A stretch of 13,430 nt of DNA from Nitrososphaerales archaeon TH5895 (GTDB lineage Archaea; Thermoproteota; Nitrososphaeria; Nitrososphaerales; Nitrososphaeraceae). The notes under the pieces are model-generated. The model worked only from the letters and a program-made list of their open reading frames with translations, searched no databases and was not told the origin of the DNA. Below are positions 7,281 through 13,272 of the stretch, piece after piece. Position 1 is the first letter of the stretch. Each line of letters starts with the position of its first letter. The stretch covers positions 1 through 13,430 of the forward strand of contig JAATVS010000620.1 of assembly GCA_014523695.1 (NCBI GenBank), read 5' to 3'. The position numbers and the translations under genes were made by a program.

Positions 7281-8150
7281 TTGAAAATTTTAAAAACTAA
7301 TTCCATGTTTGTGGGTTCCATGAAGGAAGGTTTCGACCAGCGTTTTCTACGCATACAAATCGAACTTCCAGAGCTGACGGAAGAGAATAAGCAAAATGCA
7401 TTTATTCAAAATGATTCAGAATTGATACACTATACCCATTTTTCTCTTGCTCTTAATAGAATTAGAAGATTTGCGATTTGGGTCGCTTGGAATGTCGATG
7501 GTGGAAATATCAAGATGATCAGTCGTAAGGGCATTCCATTTATTTTCGATCCAGAAATACCAAGGCAATTCCAAGTAGGAGATGAATTATACGAAAAGAA
7601 TCGACTGGATCGAGGCCATATTGCTCGTCGTGCCGATTTAATTTGGGGAGAATTACCTGAGGCAAAGGAGGCCAACAAAGACTCATTCTATTTTACAAAC
7701 ATCACCCCCCAAATAGATGACTTCAATCAATCTACTAAGAACGGATTGTGGGGCCGTCTAGAAGATGCTGTCTTTGAGGATACTGATGTTGAAGATCTAA
7801 GAATAAGCGTCTTCGGTGGGCCAGTTTTTCGTGAAAGTGACCGAAAATTTAAAGATGTAAAGCTGCCTCGGGAATATTGGAAAGTAATAATTTTTATCGA
7901 GGATCAGAAACTAAAGGCCAAGGCGTTCCTACTTACCCAGAACTTGGATAATTTGAGGGTTCTAGATCTTGATGAATTCCGGGTTTTTCAAGTAGCACTG
8001 AATGAATTGGAACAGCGCTGCGGACTCGAGTTTTCACCCAGACTCATAGTGGCTGATTCGGTTGGACAGCGTTTGAGTCGTCGGGTAGACGCAGAAGCAC
8101 TTCGGCAGCGTGAGCCTCTCAGTTCACTGCAAGATATTGATTGGTCGTGA
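7281..8150 (+). CDS. DNA/RNA non-specific endonuclease, EndoG/NUC1 type
   Basis: This 289-residue protein is a beta-beta-alpha-metal nuclease of the endonuclease G/NUC1 family, which cuts DNA and RNA without sequence preference using one divalent metal. The family signature DRGHIARR is at 110-117, His113 being the general base. FYFTNITPQ (136-144) and FNQ (148-150) follow, with Asn149 and Glu161 (in GRLEDA) as likely metal-binding residues. FGGPVF (178-183) and AKAFLLTQ (213-220) complete the fold. N149 to E161 is four residues longer than the eight-residue spacing in animal EndoG. There is no signal peptide, so unlike many NUC1 enzymes it appears cytoplasmic, and no inhibitor gene is adjacent. 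TTG start preferred; ATG 7305 (residue 9) is the alternative. The first 40 residues precede the usual domain start (HYTHFSLALNRIRR). Confidence 0.9.
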   Translation: MKILKTNSMFVGSMKEGFDQRFLRIQIELPELTEENKQNAFIQNDSELIHYTHFSLALNRIRRFAIWVAWNVDGGNIKMISRKGIPFIFDPEIPRQFQVGDELYEKNRLDRGHIARRADLIWGELPEAKEANKDSFYFTNITPQIDDFNQSTKNGLWGRLEDAVFEDTDVEDLRISVFGGPVFRESDRKFKDVKLPREYWKVIIFIEDQKLKAKAFLLTQNLDNLRVLDLDEFRVFQVALNELEQRCGLEFSPRLIVADSVGQRLSRRVDAEALRQREPLSSLQDIDWS

Positions 8151-8575
8151 CAAAGCGATGGAGCTATTATCTCAACAGGTATATATTGTAGTATTACTGT
8201 GAAAAAAACCAGTGCAATTCGGGATGAAGTTTTTTCCATTGACAACTGTATCCACAGGATACTGTTAGACAGTATATCGAAAACAGAATCCATGGTTTTT
8301 GAGTAACCAAAAACTACCCTTTTAGCGTCAGAGTTAGCTTCGAATTTTATCCTTAGAGCGATGGTAAATTTTTAGGCCACCAATTCATCTGCAGGAATTT
8401 TCCCCGAAGTAGAGGGGTTAACATCTGTTTCGTACCTAGTGACACAATTAGCTATACCACATATCATTTTTCAGCTTCGCCGACTGTGAGCTCTAGGATA
8501 CAATATCTTAATATCTTAATATCTAATTTTCCTAGCATGGATATGAAAATTATAGATAGACTCGAAGTAAAGTTA
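8151..8575. other. Intergenic stretch with in-frame extension of the nuclease frame
   Basis: The nuclease frame stays open for 51 codons past its TGA, to TAA 8304-8306 (AIISTGIYCSITVKKTSAIR and onward). There is no good start in it, so it is either chance or the lost tail of a longer gene. From 8307 to 8500 nothing was recognised. At 8502-8525 the unit ATATCTTAA is tandemly repeated nearly three times. Confidence 0.35.
8502..8525. repeat. Short tandem repeat, ATATCTTAA unit
   Basis: Two full copies and one partial copy of the 9-nt unit ATATCTTAA lie about 90 bases before the MBL-fold gene. Low complexity; functional role not evident. Confidence 0.4.
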
Positions 8576-8585
8576 ATGTATAATC
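8576..8585 (+). promoter_or_regulatory. TATA box candidate of the MBL-fold gene
   Basis: ATGTATAATC is centred about 31 nt before ATG 8611. A second TATA-like string at 8590-8598 is too close to the start to serve it. Confidence 0.35.
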
Positions 8586-8610
8586 CCTACTTATAATATG
8601 AATGATATAA

Positions 8611-9525
8611 ATGTTATATGAGAAACCAAAGTCATCTCTGTCGATCTTTTCATCAATATTAGTTTTGATCATCCTGTTATTTGGAATAACATGTGTTCAA
8701 AATTCTTTCTCTCAACAAGCCTCTAATGAGCTGCAAATTATCTTTATAGATGTTAATCAAGGTGCTTCATCCCTGATCATTCTTCCCAATGGTAAATCTA
8801 TGCTTATTGATGCAGGAGTCCGAGAACAGGGAACAAATGTTCTTTCTGCTTTATCAGAATATGGAGTACACAAAATAGACGTTGTGATTGCTACCCATCC
8901 TCATGCTGACCATATTGGCGGATTAATTTCAGTTTTACAAAATATACCTGTCGATCAGGTAATCGATTCTGGACAGGAAACAACTACTAGAACATTTGAG
9001 GATTATCTGAACATTATTGATGAGAAACAAATTCCTTTTAGTGTCGCCAAAGACGGTGATATCATTAATTTGGACACAGAGGTTTCTATTGAAGTTCTTA
9101 ATCCATCAAATCCATTATTATCTGGGACAGATAGTGATCTGAACAACAATTCTGTGGTTATCAGGATGACCTATGGCAATTTTTCGATCATATTTCCGGG
9201 TGATATTGGAAAAGTCGTAGAAGATGGATTACTTGGGGAAGAGCTAGATTCAGATACGTTGCTTGCTGGCCACCACGGAAGCAAGTACTCAAACTCATTA
9301 GACTTTTTAAATGCTGTAAGTCCCAACGTTGTAGTCATTTCTGCGGGAGAAAATAATACTTATGGCCACCCACACATAGAAACCTTAAGCAGATTGCAAA
9401 CTTTAGGTATTCCGCATATTCTTCGTACTGATTTGAATGGCTCAATAACTCTTGAAACTAGTGGTAGTCAAAACTTTAACATTACGGCTACGGATGCAAA
9501 CAGCACTCTAAGCATTCCTAGTTAA
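8611..9525 (+). CDS. Exported ComEC-type metallo-beta-lactamase-fold hydrolase
   Basis: This 304-residue protein has an N-terminal hydrophobic segment (12-29) that acts as a signal peptide or anchor, then a single metallo-beta-lactamase domain of the type found at the C-terminus of the competence protein ComEC/Rec2. Motifs in order: FIDVNQG (45-51), MLIDAG (64-69), THPHADHIGG (95-104, the HxHxDH metal motif), NNNSVVI (178-184), GDIG (197-200), AGHHGSKYSNS (219-229) and GHPH (252-255). All metal ligands are present. Family members are thought to be phosphodiesterases or nucleases; substrate is not known here. FIDVNQG departs from the usual DVGQGD. Cys28 is preceded by Thr, so it is not a good lipobox. 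No ComEC membrane channel is attached. The DUF3006 gene follows 65 bases downstream on the same strand. Confidence 0.9.
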   Translation: MLYEKPKSSLSIFSSILVLIILLFGITCVQNSFSQQASNELQIIFIDVNQGASSLIILPNGKSMLIDAGVREQGTNVLSALSEYGVHKIDVVIATHPHADHIGGLISVLQNIPVDQVIDSGQETTTRTFEDYLNIIDEKQIPFSVAKDGDIINLDTEVSIEVLNPSNPLLSGTDSDLNNNSVVIRMTYGNFSIIFPGDIGKVVEDGLLGEELDSDTLLAGHHGSKYSNSLDFLNAVSPNVVVISAGENNTYGHPHIETLSRLQTLGIPHILRTDLNGSITLETSGSQNFNITATDANSTLSIPS

Positions 9526-9560
9526 CTGAAATTGTGGTTAGTATCATCTTTGGGCTTACA

Positions 9561-9570
9561 ATGATATATT
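9561..9570 (+). promoter_or_regulatory. TATA box of the DUF3006 gene
   Basis: ATGATATATT is centred 25 nt before ATG 9591, so the gene can have its own leaderless transcript besides read-through from the MBL-fold gene. Confidence 0.4.
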
Positions 9571-9590
9571 CCGCTGTTTCTAAATGATTT

Positions 9591-9845
9591 ATGGGGACAA
9601 TAGCGGGTACTTTTGATAGATTGGAGGATGAGTATGCAATAATATATTCAGATGAAGATCAGAGAATGTTTACTATTTCCAAGAAATTACTACCTTTAAA
9701 TCTAAAAGAAGGATCCAAGGTAATCTTAACATTAGAAAATAATACCGTAAAAAAAATAGAGTTTGATAAGAATGAAACAGATCGGGCGCGAAAAAGAATT
9801 AGAACCAAATTAGATAGACTGGTGAAAGGAAATCATCTAAAATAA
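9591..9845 (+). CDS. DUF3006 domain protein (84 aa)
   Basis: The whole 84-residue product matches the DUF3006 pattern: an N-terminal small beta-barrel (GTIAGTFDRLEDEYAIIYSD), a central LP-x-x-L/EGSKV segment (KKLLPLNLKEGSKVILTLE) and a basic C-terminal helix (NETDRARKRIRTKLDRLV). DUF3006 genes are commonly found beside exported ComEC-type MBL-fold genes in bacteria and archaea, as here, which points to a shared role, perhaps binding nucleic acid or the enzyme. That role is not established. No signal peptide, so the product stays in the cytoplasm while its partner is exported. ATG chosen because it directly opens the conserved barrel and is placed correctly from its TATA box. Confidence 0.85.
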   Translation: MGTIAGTFDRLEDEYAIIYSDEDQRMFTISKKLLPLNLKEGSKVILTLENNTVKKIEFDKNETDRARKRIRTKLDRLVKGNHLK

Positions 9846-10104
9846 AGAATATCGGAAATTTCTAATAACGAAAGAGAAAGTGCTGGGGGAGCCGATTCCT
9901 GGGTCTAACGAAATTACATGCGCCCCAAGTCCCGGTGCTTGGCTAATGCTTAATCCACAACCTGTTTAGTAATACTGCACAAACTCAACAAATGTTTCCG
10001 ATACAGTGGTAACGTATCAGTAAATCGTCCAAAGTATTTATCCAAGTTTAGGAGTACCCGCTTGTTATGCTAGCAAGTAGAGGATCCGTCAGGTAATCAG
10101 AACA
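9846..10104 (+). other. Possible gene remnant between DUF3006 and the thermosome relic
   Basis: A frame open from 9841 to TAG 9967-9969 reads like an exported protein (EKVLGEPIPGSNEITCAPSP, then GAWLMLNPQPV). After two stops it continues YCTNSTNVSDTVVTYQ and then a further stop. GC content is visibly higher in this patch than in the surroundings. No start codon or family can be assigned. This could be a remnant of a secreted protein gene or chance. Confidence 0.25.
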
Positions 10105-10299
10105 TTGTCAATTCAAACTATAGCAAAAGGAATTTCAGTGATAATTTTAAAGGAGGGAACAAGAGAATGTAAAGGTAAGAACTCAGCAGCAAAGCTGGTT
10201 GCAGAAGTGGTTAAAAGTGGTCTCGGCCCAATGCATCAGTATATTATGGCAGAATGGATTAATGTCAGATTAAGCACAAAATACACTAAGATACTGTAG
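10105..10299 (+). pseudogene. Thermosome (group II chaperonin) N-terminal relic
   Basis: The 64-codon frame aligns with the first part of archaeal thermosome subunits, ATP-driven chaperonins. ISVIILKEGT matches the family's PVLILKEGT. NSAAKLVAEVVKSGLGP matches NI-x-AAK-x-IAE-x-V-x-S-x-LGP. The following 22 residues, MHQYIMAEWINVRLSTKYTKIL, match MDKMLVDSLGDV...NDGATIL position by position, down to the final I-L, though most identities are gone. About five residues after KGK and the two-residue KG of LGPKG are missing without loss of frame. The ATP-binding LGPKG and NDGAT signatures are destroyed and some 480 residues of the chaperonin are absent. The start is TTG, probably a mutated ATG. This is a dead fragment of a duplicated thermosome gene, not a chaperonin. 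Confidence 0.65.
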
Positions 10300-10361
10300 A
10301 TAAAAAATATGCCAAGCCAGTAACTATTCAGACTTGGACTTCTTTGTCTAACTTTGCCAAA

Positions 10362-10383
10362 ATTTTTCGTGGATTTTTCGTGA
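10362..10383. repeat. 11-nt tandem duplication
   Basis: ATTTTTCGTGG is directly followed by ATTTTTCGTGA, an 11-nt unit duplicated once with one difference. Probably a slippage product in non-coding DNA downstream of the thermosome relic. Confidence 0.5.
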
Positions 10384-10420
10384 ATATTTAGGGTCTTATT
10401 CTACTATACTAAGGGATCTT

Positions 10421-10456
10421 CCTTGATACCAGCCTAAATAGGCATTAGCCTCAAGG
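10421..10456. terminator. Nested inverted repeat, possible terminator or RNA hairpin
   Basis: CCTTGA (10421-10426) pairs with TCAAGG (10451-10456). Inside, GCCTA (10432-10436) pairs with TAGGC (10439-10443) around AA. It lies 50 bases past the stop of the 61-codon minus-strand ORF, where it could end that transcript. There is no T run directly after it, so a terminator role is uncertain. Confidence 0.3.
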
Positions 10457-10505
10457 AGATTCAGACAAAACATGGGAGACGATAATACCCTTTATCTGCA
10501 GTTCC

Positions 10506-10691
10506 TTATCCTACAGATGGCTTCAAGAGTGATAGATGTCTTGGCTTTCTTAACTTGTGTCTGATATGAGAGGCTTTAGAAGATGCCTGTAATCTCGTTA
10601 CTAAAGTTATAATTATGATCAACGCAGCTAATACCATTATAATTGCTATCTTAGTTTTCATATCGTATACTTGGGTTAATCTAGTATGCAT
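10506..10691 (-). CDS. Small single-helix membrane protein (51 or 61 aa)
   Basis: From ATG 10691 the product is 61 residues; from the internal ATG at 10661 it is 51 (MKTKIAIIMVLAALIIIITL onward). The shorter form begins just before one strong membrane helix (residues 14-31 of the long form) and is the more natural start. After the helix comes a basic tail with Ser, His, Lys and Arg (KASHIRHKLRKPRHLSLLK) that would lie in the cytoplasm. No TATA box of quality was found for either start. Such small basic-tailed membrane proteins are common and unassignable in archaea. Could be a chance ORF. Confidence 0.35.
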   Translation of the reverse strand: MHTRLTQVYDMKTKIAIIMVLAALIIIITLVTRLQASSKASHIRHKLRKPRHLSLLKPSVG

Positions 10692-10999
10692 GCGAATTCA
10701 AGCGCAACAACGAACCTAATCAGAAGTCTTCGGTATTGCTATATTGTTTTCCCCTTTATCTCGGCCCTATTCACTCCTCTTATAACTTCGTTGCCTTAGA
10801 CATAACCTAAATGCAAGAGCATCATACTATGTCAGTCAAAATGATTGATCCTAAATCTTCTATGGATAAACGAGTTGATCAACTAAAACAATCAGATAAT
10901 AATGTCAATACATGATTGAGATCGAAAAATATGATTTTTGTCCTGTGCTTTCAATAAATCGTAATGGGCTAGATAATAGCTAGTCTCTTATCTTTCAAA
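10692..10999. other. Intergenic stretch, no clear gene
   Basis: A 29-codon plus-strand frame from ATG 10829 (MSVKMIDPKSSMDKRVDQLK and onward) is hydrophilic and helix-like but too short to call and has no well-placed TATA box. Nothing else recognised. Confidence 0.3.
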
Positions 11000-11140
11000 T
11001 CAGCGTTTGTCAAAATAGGATCTAGCTTTCAGTATATGATCGATCTCCCTTTCAATCGATGCTTTATAGTATTTAATTCTAGAGTCAGCAGAATTAACTA
11101 CCACTATAAAAGATGGAGGCTCTACGTCTATGATACTCAT
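11000..11140 (-). CDS. Possible small protein (46 aa)
   Basis: ATG 11140 opens a 46-residue frame reading MSIIDVEPPSFIVVVNSADS, then RIKYYKASIEREIDHILKAR and SYFDKR. The composition is protein-like: a beta-prone start followed by a charged amphipathic helix. ACATAAGAT on the minus strand at about 11,167-11,175 could be a TATA box 31 nt upstream. It may be a real small gene or the surviving N-terminus of a larger one. No family recognised. Confidence 0.4.
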   Translation of the reverse strand: MSIIDVEPPSFIVVVNSADSRIKYYKASIEREIDHILKARSYFDKR

Positions 11141-11273
11141 TAAATATTATTCTGATCTTTGAGTAATCTTATGTCTAATATCCTTCAAACATAAACATGA
11201 ATGGTGGTTGGATGTCAGACTAGAATTTACAGGTTCAATATCTCTTTTTTACTCTTAGTTTGTGAACTATCGA

Positions 11274-11282
11274 TTTATATAT
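11274..11282 (+). promoter_or_regulatory. Strong orphan TATA box
   Basis: TTTATATAT, close to the archaeal consensus, with no coding sequence behind it. The predicted start, about 25 nt downstream of its centre (near 11,303), falls about 10 nt before the first of three inverted repeats. Confidence 0.45.
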
Positions 11283-11302
11283 CTGTGCCATGATTCTCGG
11301 AT

Positions 11303-11455
11303 CCAAGGCAATTGGTAGCTGAGTGGTGAGAGCTACCTAACGTAATCTTTGTGTAAGGGCTAAGTAACAAAATAATGGAACAAATACTCCAAAGGAGTAG
11401 CATACGTTGGGACTAGATTTCTAATTACGCAAAAGGGCAAGATCAAAATTTTGAT
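11303..11455 (+). ncRNA. Candidate structured small RNA
   Basis: No frame of useful length exists here, yet three perfect inverted repeats follow the orphan promoter: GGTAGCT/AGCTACC (11314-11320/11331-11337, 10-nt loop), TACTCC/GGAGTA (11385-11390/11394-11399, AAA loop), and the 14-nt palindrome ATCAAAATTTTGAT (11442-11455). After the last comes T-rich sequence (ATTTATTTCC). This suggests an RNA of about 150 nt ending near 11,460, directly facing the end of a decayed minus-strand gene. It matches no RNA family I know: not a tRNA, and no C/D box pair, SRP or RNase P signature. The call rests on promoter placement and stem pattern only. Confidence 0.35.
11442..11455. terminator. 14-nt palindrome between convergent units
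   Basis: ATCAAAATTTTGAT is a perfect palindrome 6 bases past the stop of the decayed minus-strand gene and at the predicted end of the candidate small RNA. It could end transcription from both sides or bind a dimeric protein. Confidence 0.35.
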
Positions 11456-11460
11456 GGCAT

Positions 11461-11847
11461 TTATTTCCTCTTATCCGGTTGGTTTACCTTTAGTTTAACT
11501 CCACTTGTCACGAGAGCCCCTCCTCGTCCTATCTTTACTTCGTATTCTCCTGTAGGAACATTCTTAGGAACAATTATGTCTATCCTATCATCCAACCAAT
11601 TTTCTATGATATCCTTAGCCTTCGGGCAGTTCAAATACGTTGAGGCAACTGTTACGAAATAGCGGTTTAAATGATATCTGCAATGGGTAGCTCATGCCTT
11701 TGGGAAGTTATCACAGGGGCCCAAGCGGATATCCATTCAGAAATAACGAAATATTAGGTAATTTGTCCTTGTGCATACGAACCGCGTACAGGACCTGAAT
11801 TCTGAAAATCTTATAACTACAATCAAAACAACTTCTTTGAAGGACAT
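11461..11847 (-). pseudogene. Decayed gene for a probable secreted protein
   Basis: Three minus-strand segments join in order. ATG 11847 opens MSFKEVVLIVVI, a possible signal-peptide start. A second frame then reads FQNSGPVRGSYAQGQIT, stop, YFVISEWISAWAPVITSQRH and ELPIADII. A third, back in the first frame, reads NRYFVTVASTYLNCPKAKDI, then RIDIIVPKNVPTGEYEVKIG and RGGALVTSGVKLKV, ending at TAA 11461-11463. The C-terminal part resembles an immunoglobulin-like beta-sandwich strand pattern. Two frameshifts and at least one stop make it non-functional. The last 76-codon segment has no usable start, so it is unlikely to be a gene by itself. Family unknown. Confidence 0.45.
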
Positions 11848-11908
11848 GTCAATCTACTCTTTTCATCGTCAATACTCTGTATTAGGCTGATAGAGAACGA
11901 GCTATGTC

Positions 11909-11922
11909 AAGAAAAAATTTAA
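11909..11922 (-). terminator. Possible T-rich terminator after the lipase gene
   Basis: On the minus strand TTAAATTTTTTCTT lies about 55 bases past the lipase stop. A T-rich stretch without a hairpin is the usual intrinsic terminator type in archaea. Confidence 0.3.
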
Positions 11923-11976
11923 TCTGTTCGAATTCATTTGACATGTTCTGTACACTTGCGAAATATGAGGAAAGGA

Positions 11977-12831
11977 TTAACCACGCAATACCTCAAGCAC
12001 TTTTTGAAATTCTTCATCTGTAAACATGTTTGTATGGCAATTATCGGTCCTCCCTAGCGAATCAAACTCTCCTGATTCTTCCACACTATCTACAGGCACT
12101 ATTCCATCGTTCGGTTCTAGTATCTCATATCTTCCAACGTACTGAAATGTGAGGAAATTCCAACCTGTAATGTCAAACCAACTTGACGGAGAGGGACAAT
12201 TAATGTCCTCTGGTAGCCACACAAACGGATATTCACTAACCCAGTTACTTGCAATTGTATGATATTTGGTATGTTCATTTTTCCCCACATTCAGAACTGG
12301 CGAGGTGGTTAGCAAGTCATACACCGCCGGCTTGCAATCATCTCTGAGATAATAACGATCAGCCAATGGAGATCCTTCATTTGGTGTTCCGATCATTATT
12401 AGGTTTGCTACATCCGCATTTGAAGAGTTCTTTGCCAAATATACTCGAGCATCTAGTCCTCCTTTACTATGGGTGACGATGTTTATTTTCTCTCTTCCGG
12501 TTTCAGCTTTGAAATCAGTAATCTTTTGGTTCAGCTTTGTAGCATGATCTTCAGCAGATCCACATTCATCTTCATTAATATCAGTTGCTGGATCGTCTTC
12601 AAAACTTACTGCCTCAGTCTGTATGCCCAAATTTTCAAGTCGATCTACCCATTCATCCCATACCTCATTGGTAGATCGGTAACCGTGTATTAGGAGGACT
12701 GGAAGAGGTTCTTCTGACTGACCTTGTACCACGACAGGCGACAGATACAAGAGAATAGTGGAGACAGTCGTAACCAAAAAGAATAATAAAGTTACTCCGC
12801 CCACCATGACTATGAGCCTTTCCCTATTCAC
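11977..12831 (-). CDS. Exported alpha/beta-hydrolase lipase/esterase
   Basis: This 284-residue protein is an alpha/beta-hydrolase of the triacylglycerol lipase/PGAP1-like group, cleaving carboxyl esters, probably outside the cell. A hydrophobic helix (8-36) is a signal peptide or membrane anchor. LLIHGYRS (46-53) supplies the oxyanion hole. THSKGG (120-125) is the nucleophile elbow with Ser122; the first Gly of G-x-S-x-G is moved, giving T-H-S-K-G-G as in several lipases. GTPNEGSP (148-155) is typical of the group. NDGIVP (241-246) gives Asp242 and NCHTNMF (264-270) gives His266, completing the triad. Cysteines at 90, 166, 212 and 265 could form disulfides. GTG start follows an in-frame TAG; GCTATACTT at 12868-12876 is a fair TATA box on this strand's upstream side. 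Substrate unknown. Stands alone. Confidence 0.9.
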   Translation of the reverse strand: MNRERLIVMVGGVTLLFFLVTTVSTILLYLSPVVVQGQSEEPLPVLLIHGYRSTNEVWDEWVDRLENLGIQTEAVSFEDDPATDINEDECGSAEDHATKLNQKITDFKAETGREKINIVTHSKGGLDARVYLAKNSSNADVANLIMIGTPNEGSPLADRYYLRDDCKPAVYDLLTTSPVLNVGKNEHTKYHTIASNWVSEYPFVWLPEDINCPSPSSWFDITGWNFLTFQYVGRYEILEPNDGIVPVDSVEESGEFDSLGRTDNCHTNMFTDEEFQKVLEVLRG

Positions 12832-12867
12832 GACACATGGAAGATACTAACAGCTACTTTTACTTTG

Positions 12868-12876
12868 CTATACTTC
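12868..12876 (-). promoter_or_regulatory. TATA box candidate of the lipase gene
   Basis: The minus strand reads AAGTATAGC, centred about 41 nt before GTG 12831, predicting a leader of about 15 nt. Confidence 0.35.
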
Positions 12877-13012
12877 ATTTGATAAGTTTACCAAATGTAG
12901 ATCTCCTATATGTTTGCTTTTTTCTTTCGAGAAATTCAGCCGACACTTTGGGAAGCTTTCTCTTAATGCTAGAAGCTACGATTTCAAATACAGCAATACT
13001 AATGTTTTCAAA
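12875..13012 (-). other. Open frame without start, possible gene remnant
   Basis: Between two in-frame stops the minus strand reads ENISIAVFEIVASSIKRKLP and KVSAEFLERKKQTYRRSTFG. The sequence is protein-like, with a basic amphipathic helix, but has no ATG and only a late GTG. It overlaps the lipase promoter. May be the remnant of a gene end, or chance. Confidence 0.2.
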
Positions 13013-13037
13013 TTATATTACGGTTTCAGTTGCCTAG

Positions 13038-13233
13038 GATTGATGTGAAGATGTTTTGTGATCTTCTTATATGTTCATTGGTCTTTCGTCTTATATTTTC
13101 TCTTATTTAACCTAACGCTGATCGTAACGTATTTTACGGAAGAATGCCAACCTCCTTCCGTATAGAATATTAGCATAAAAAAATAAAAGAAGAAGCTACC
13201 TGCCACATAATTGTCTTAGATGTTGAAACCTTA
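13038..13233. other. Intergenic stretch, nothing recognised
   Basis: AT-rich DNA without a convincing frame, RNA gene or strong repeat. It ends in a CT run (CTCTCTCTCT, near 13,247-13,256) just before the possible ORF at 13273. Confidence 0.35.
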
Positions 13234-13272
13234 TCTATAATTATCCCTCTCTCTCTACCATGATTAATTCCA

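Noticed and set aside
7430..7678. 82-codon minus-strand frame
   Set aside because: Antisense to the conserved nuclease core.
7988..8293. 101-codon minus-strand frame
   Set aside because: Half is antisense to the nuclease C-terminus; Ser/Arg-rich shadow composition and no upstream TATA box.
11310..11340. tRNA D-arm lookalike
   Set aside because: No acceptor, anticodon or T-arm can be built around it.
12469..12693. 74-codon plus-strand frame
   Set aside because: Antisense to the lipase catalytic core.
12837..13037. 66-codon plus-strand frame starting beside the lipase start
   Set aside because: No promoter, overlaps the lipase promoter, and the opposite strand reads more like protein.
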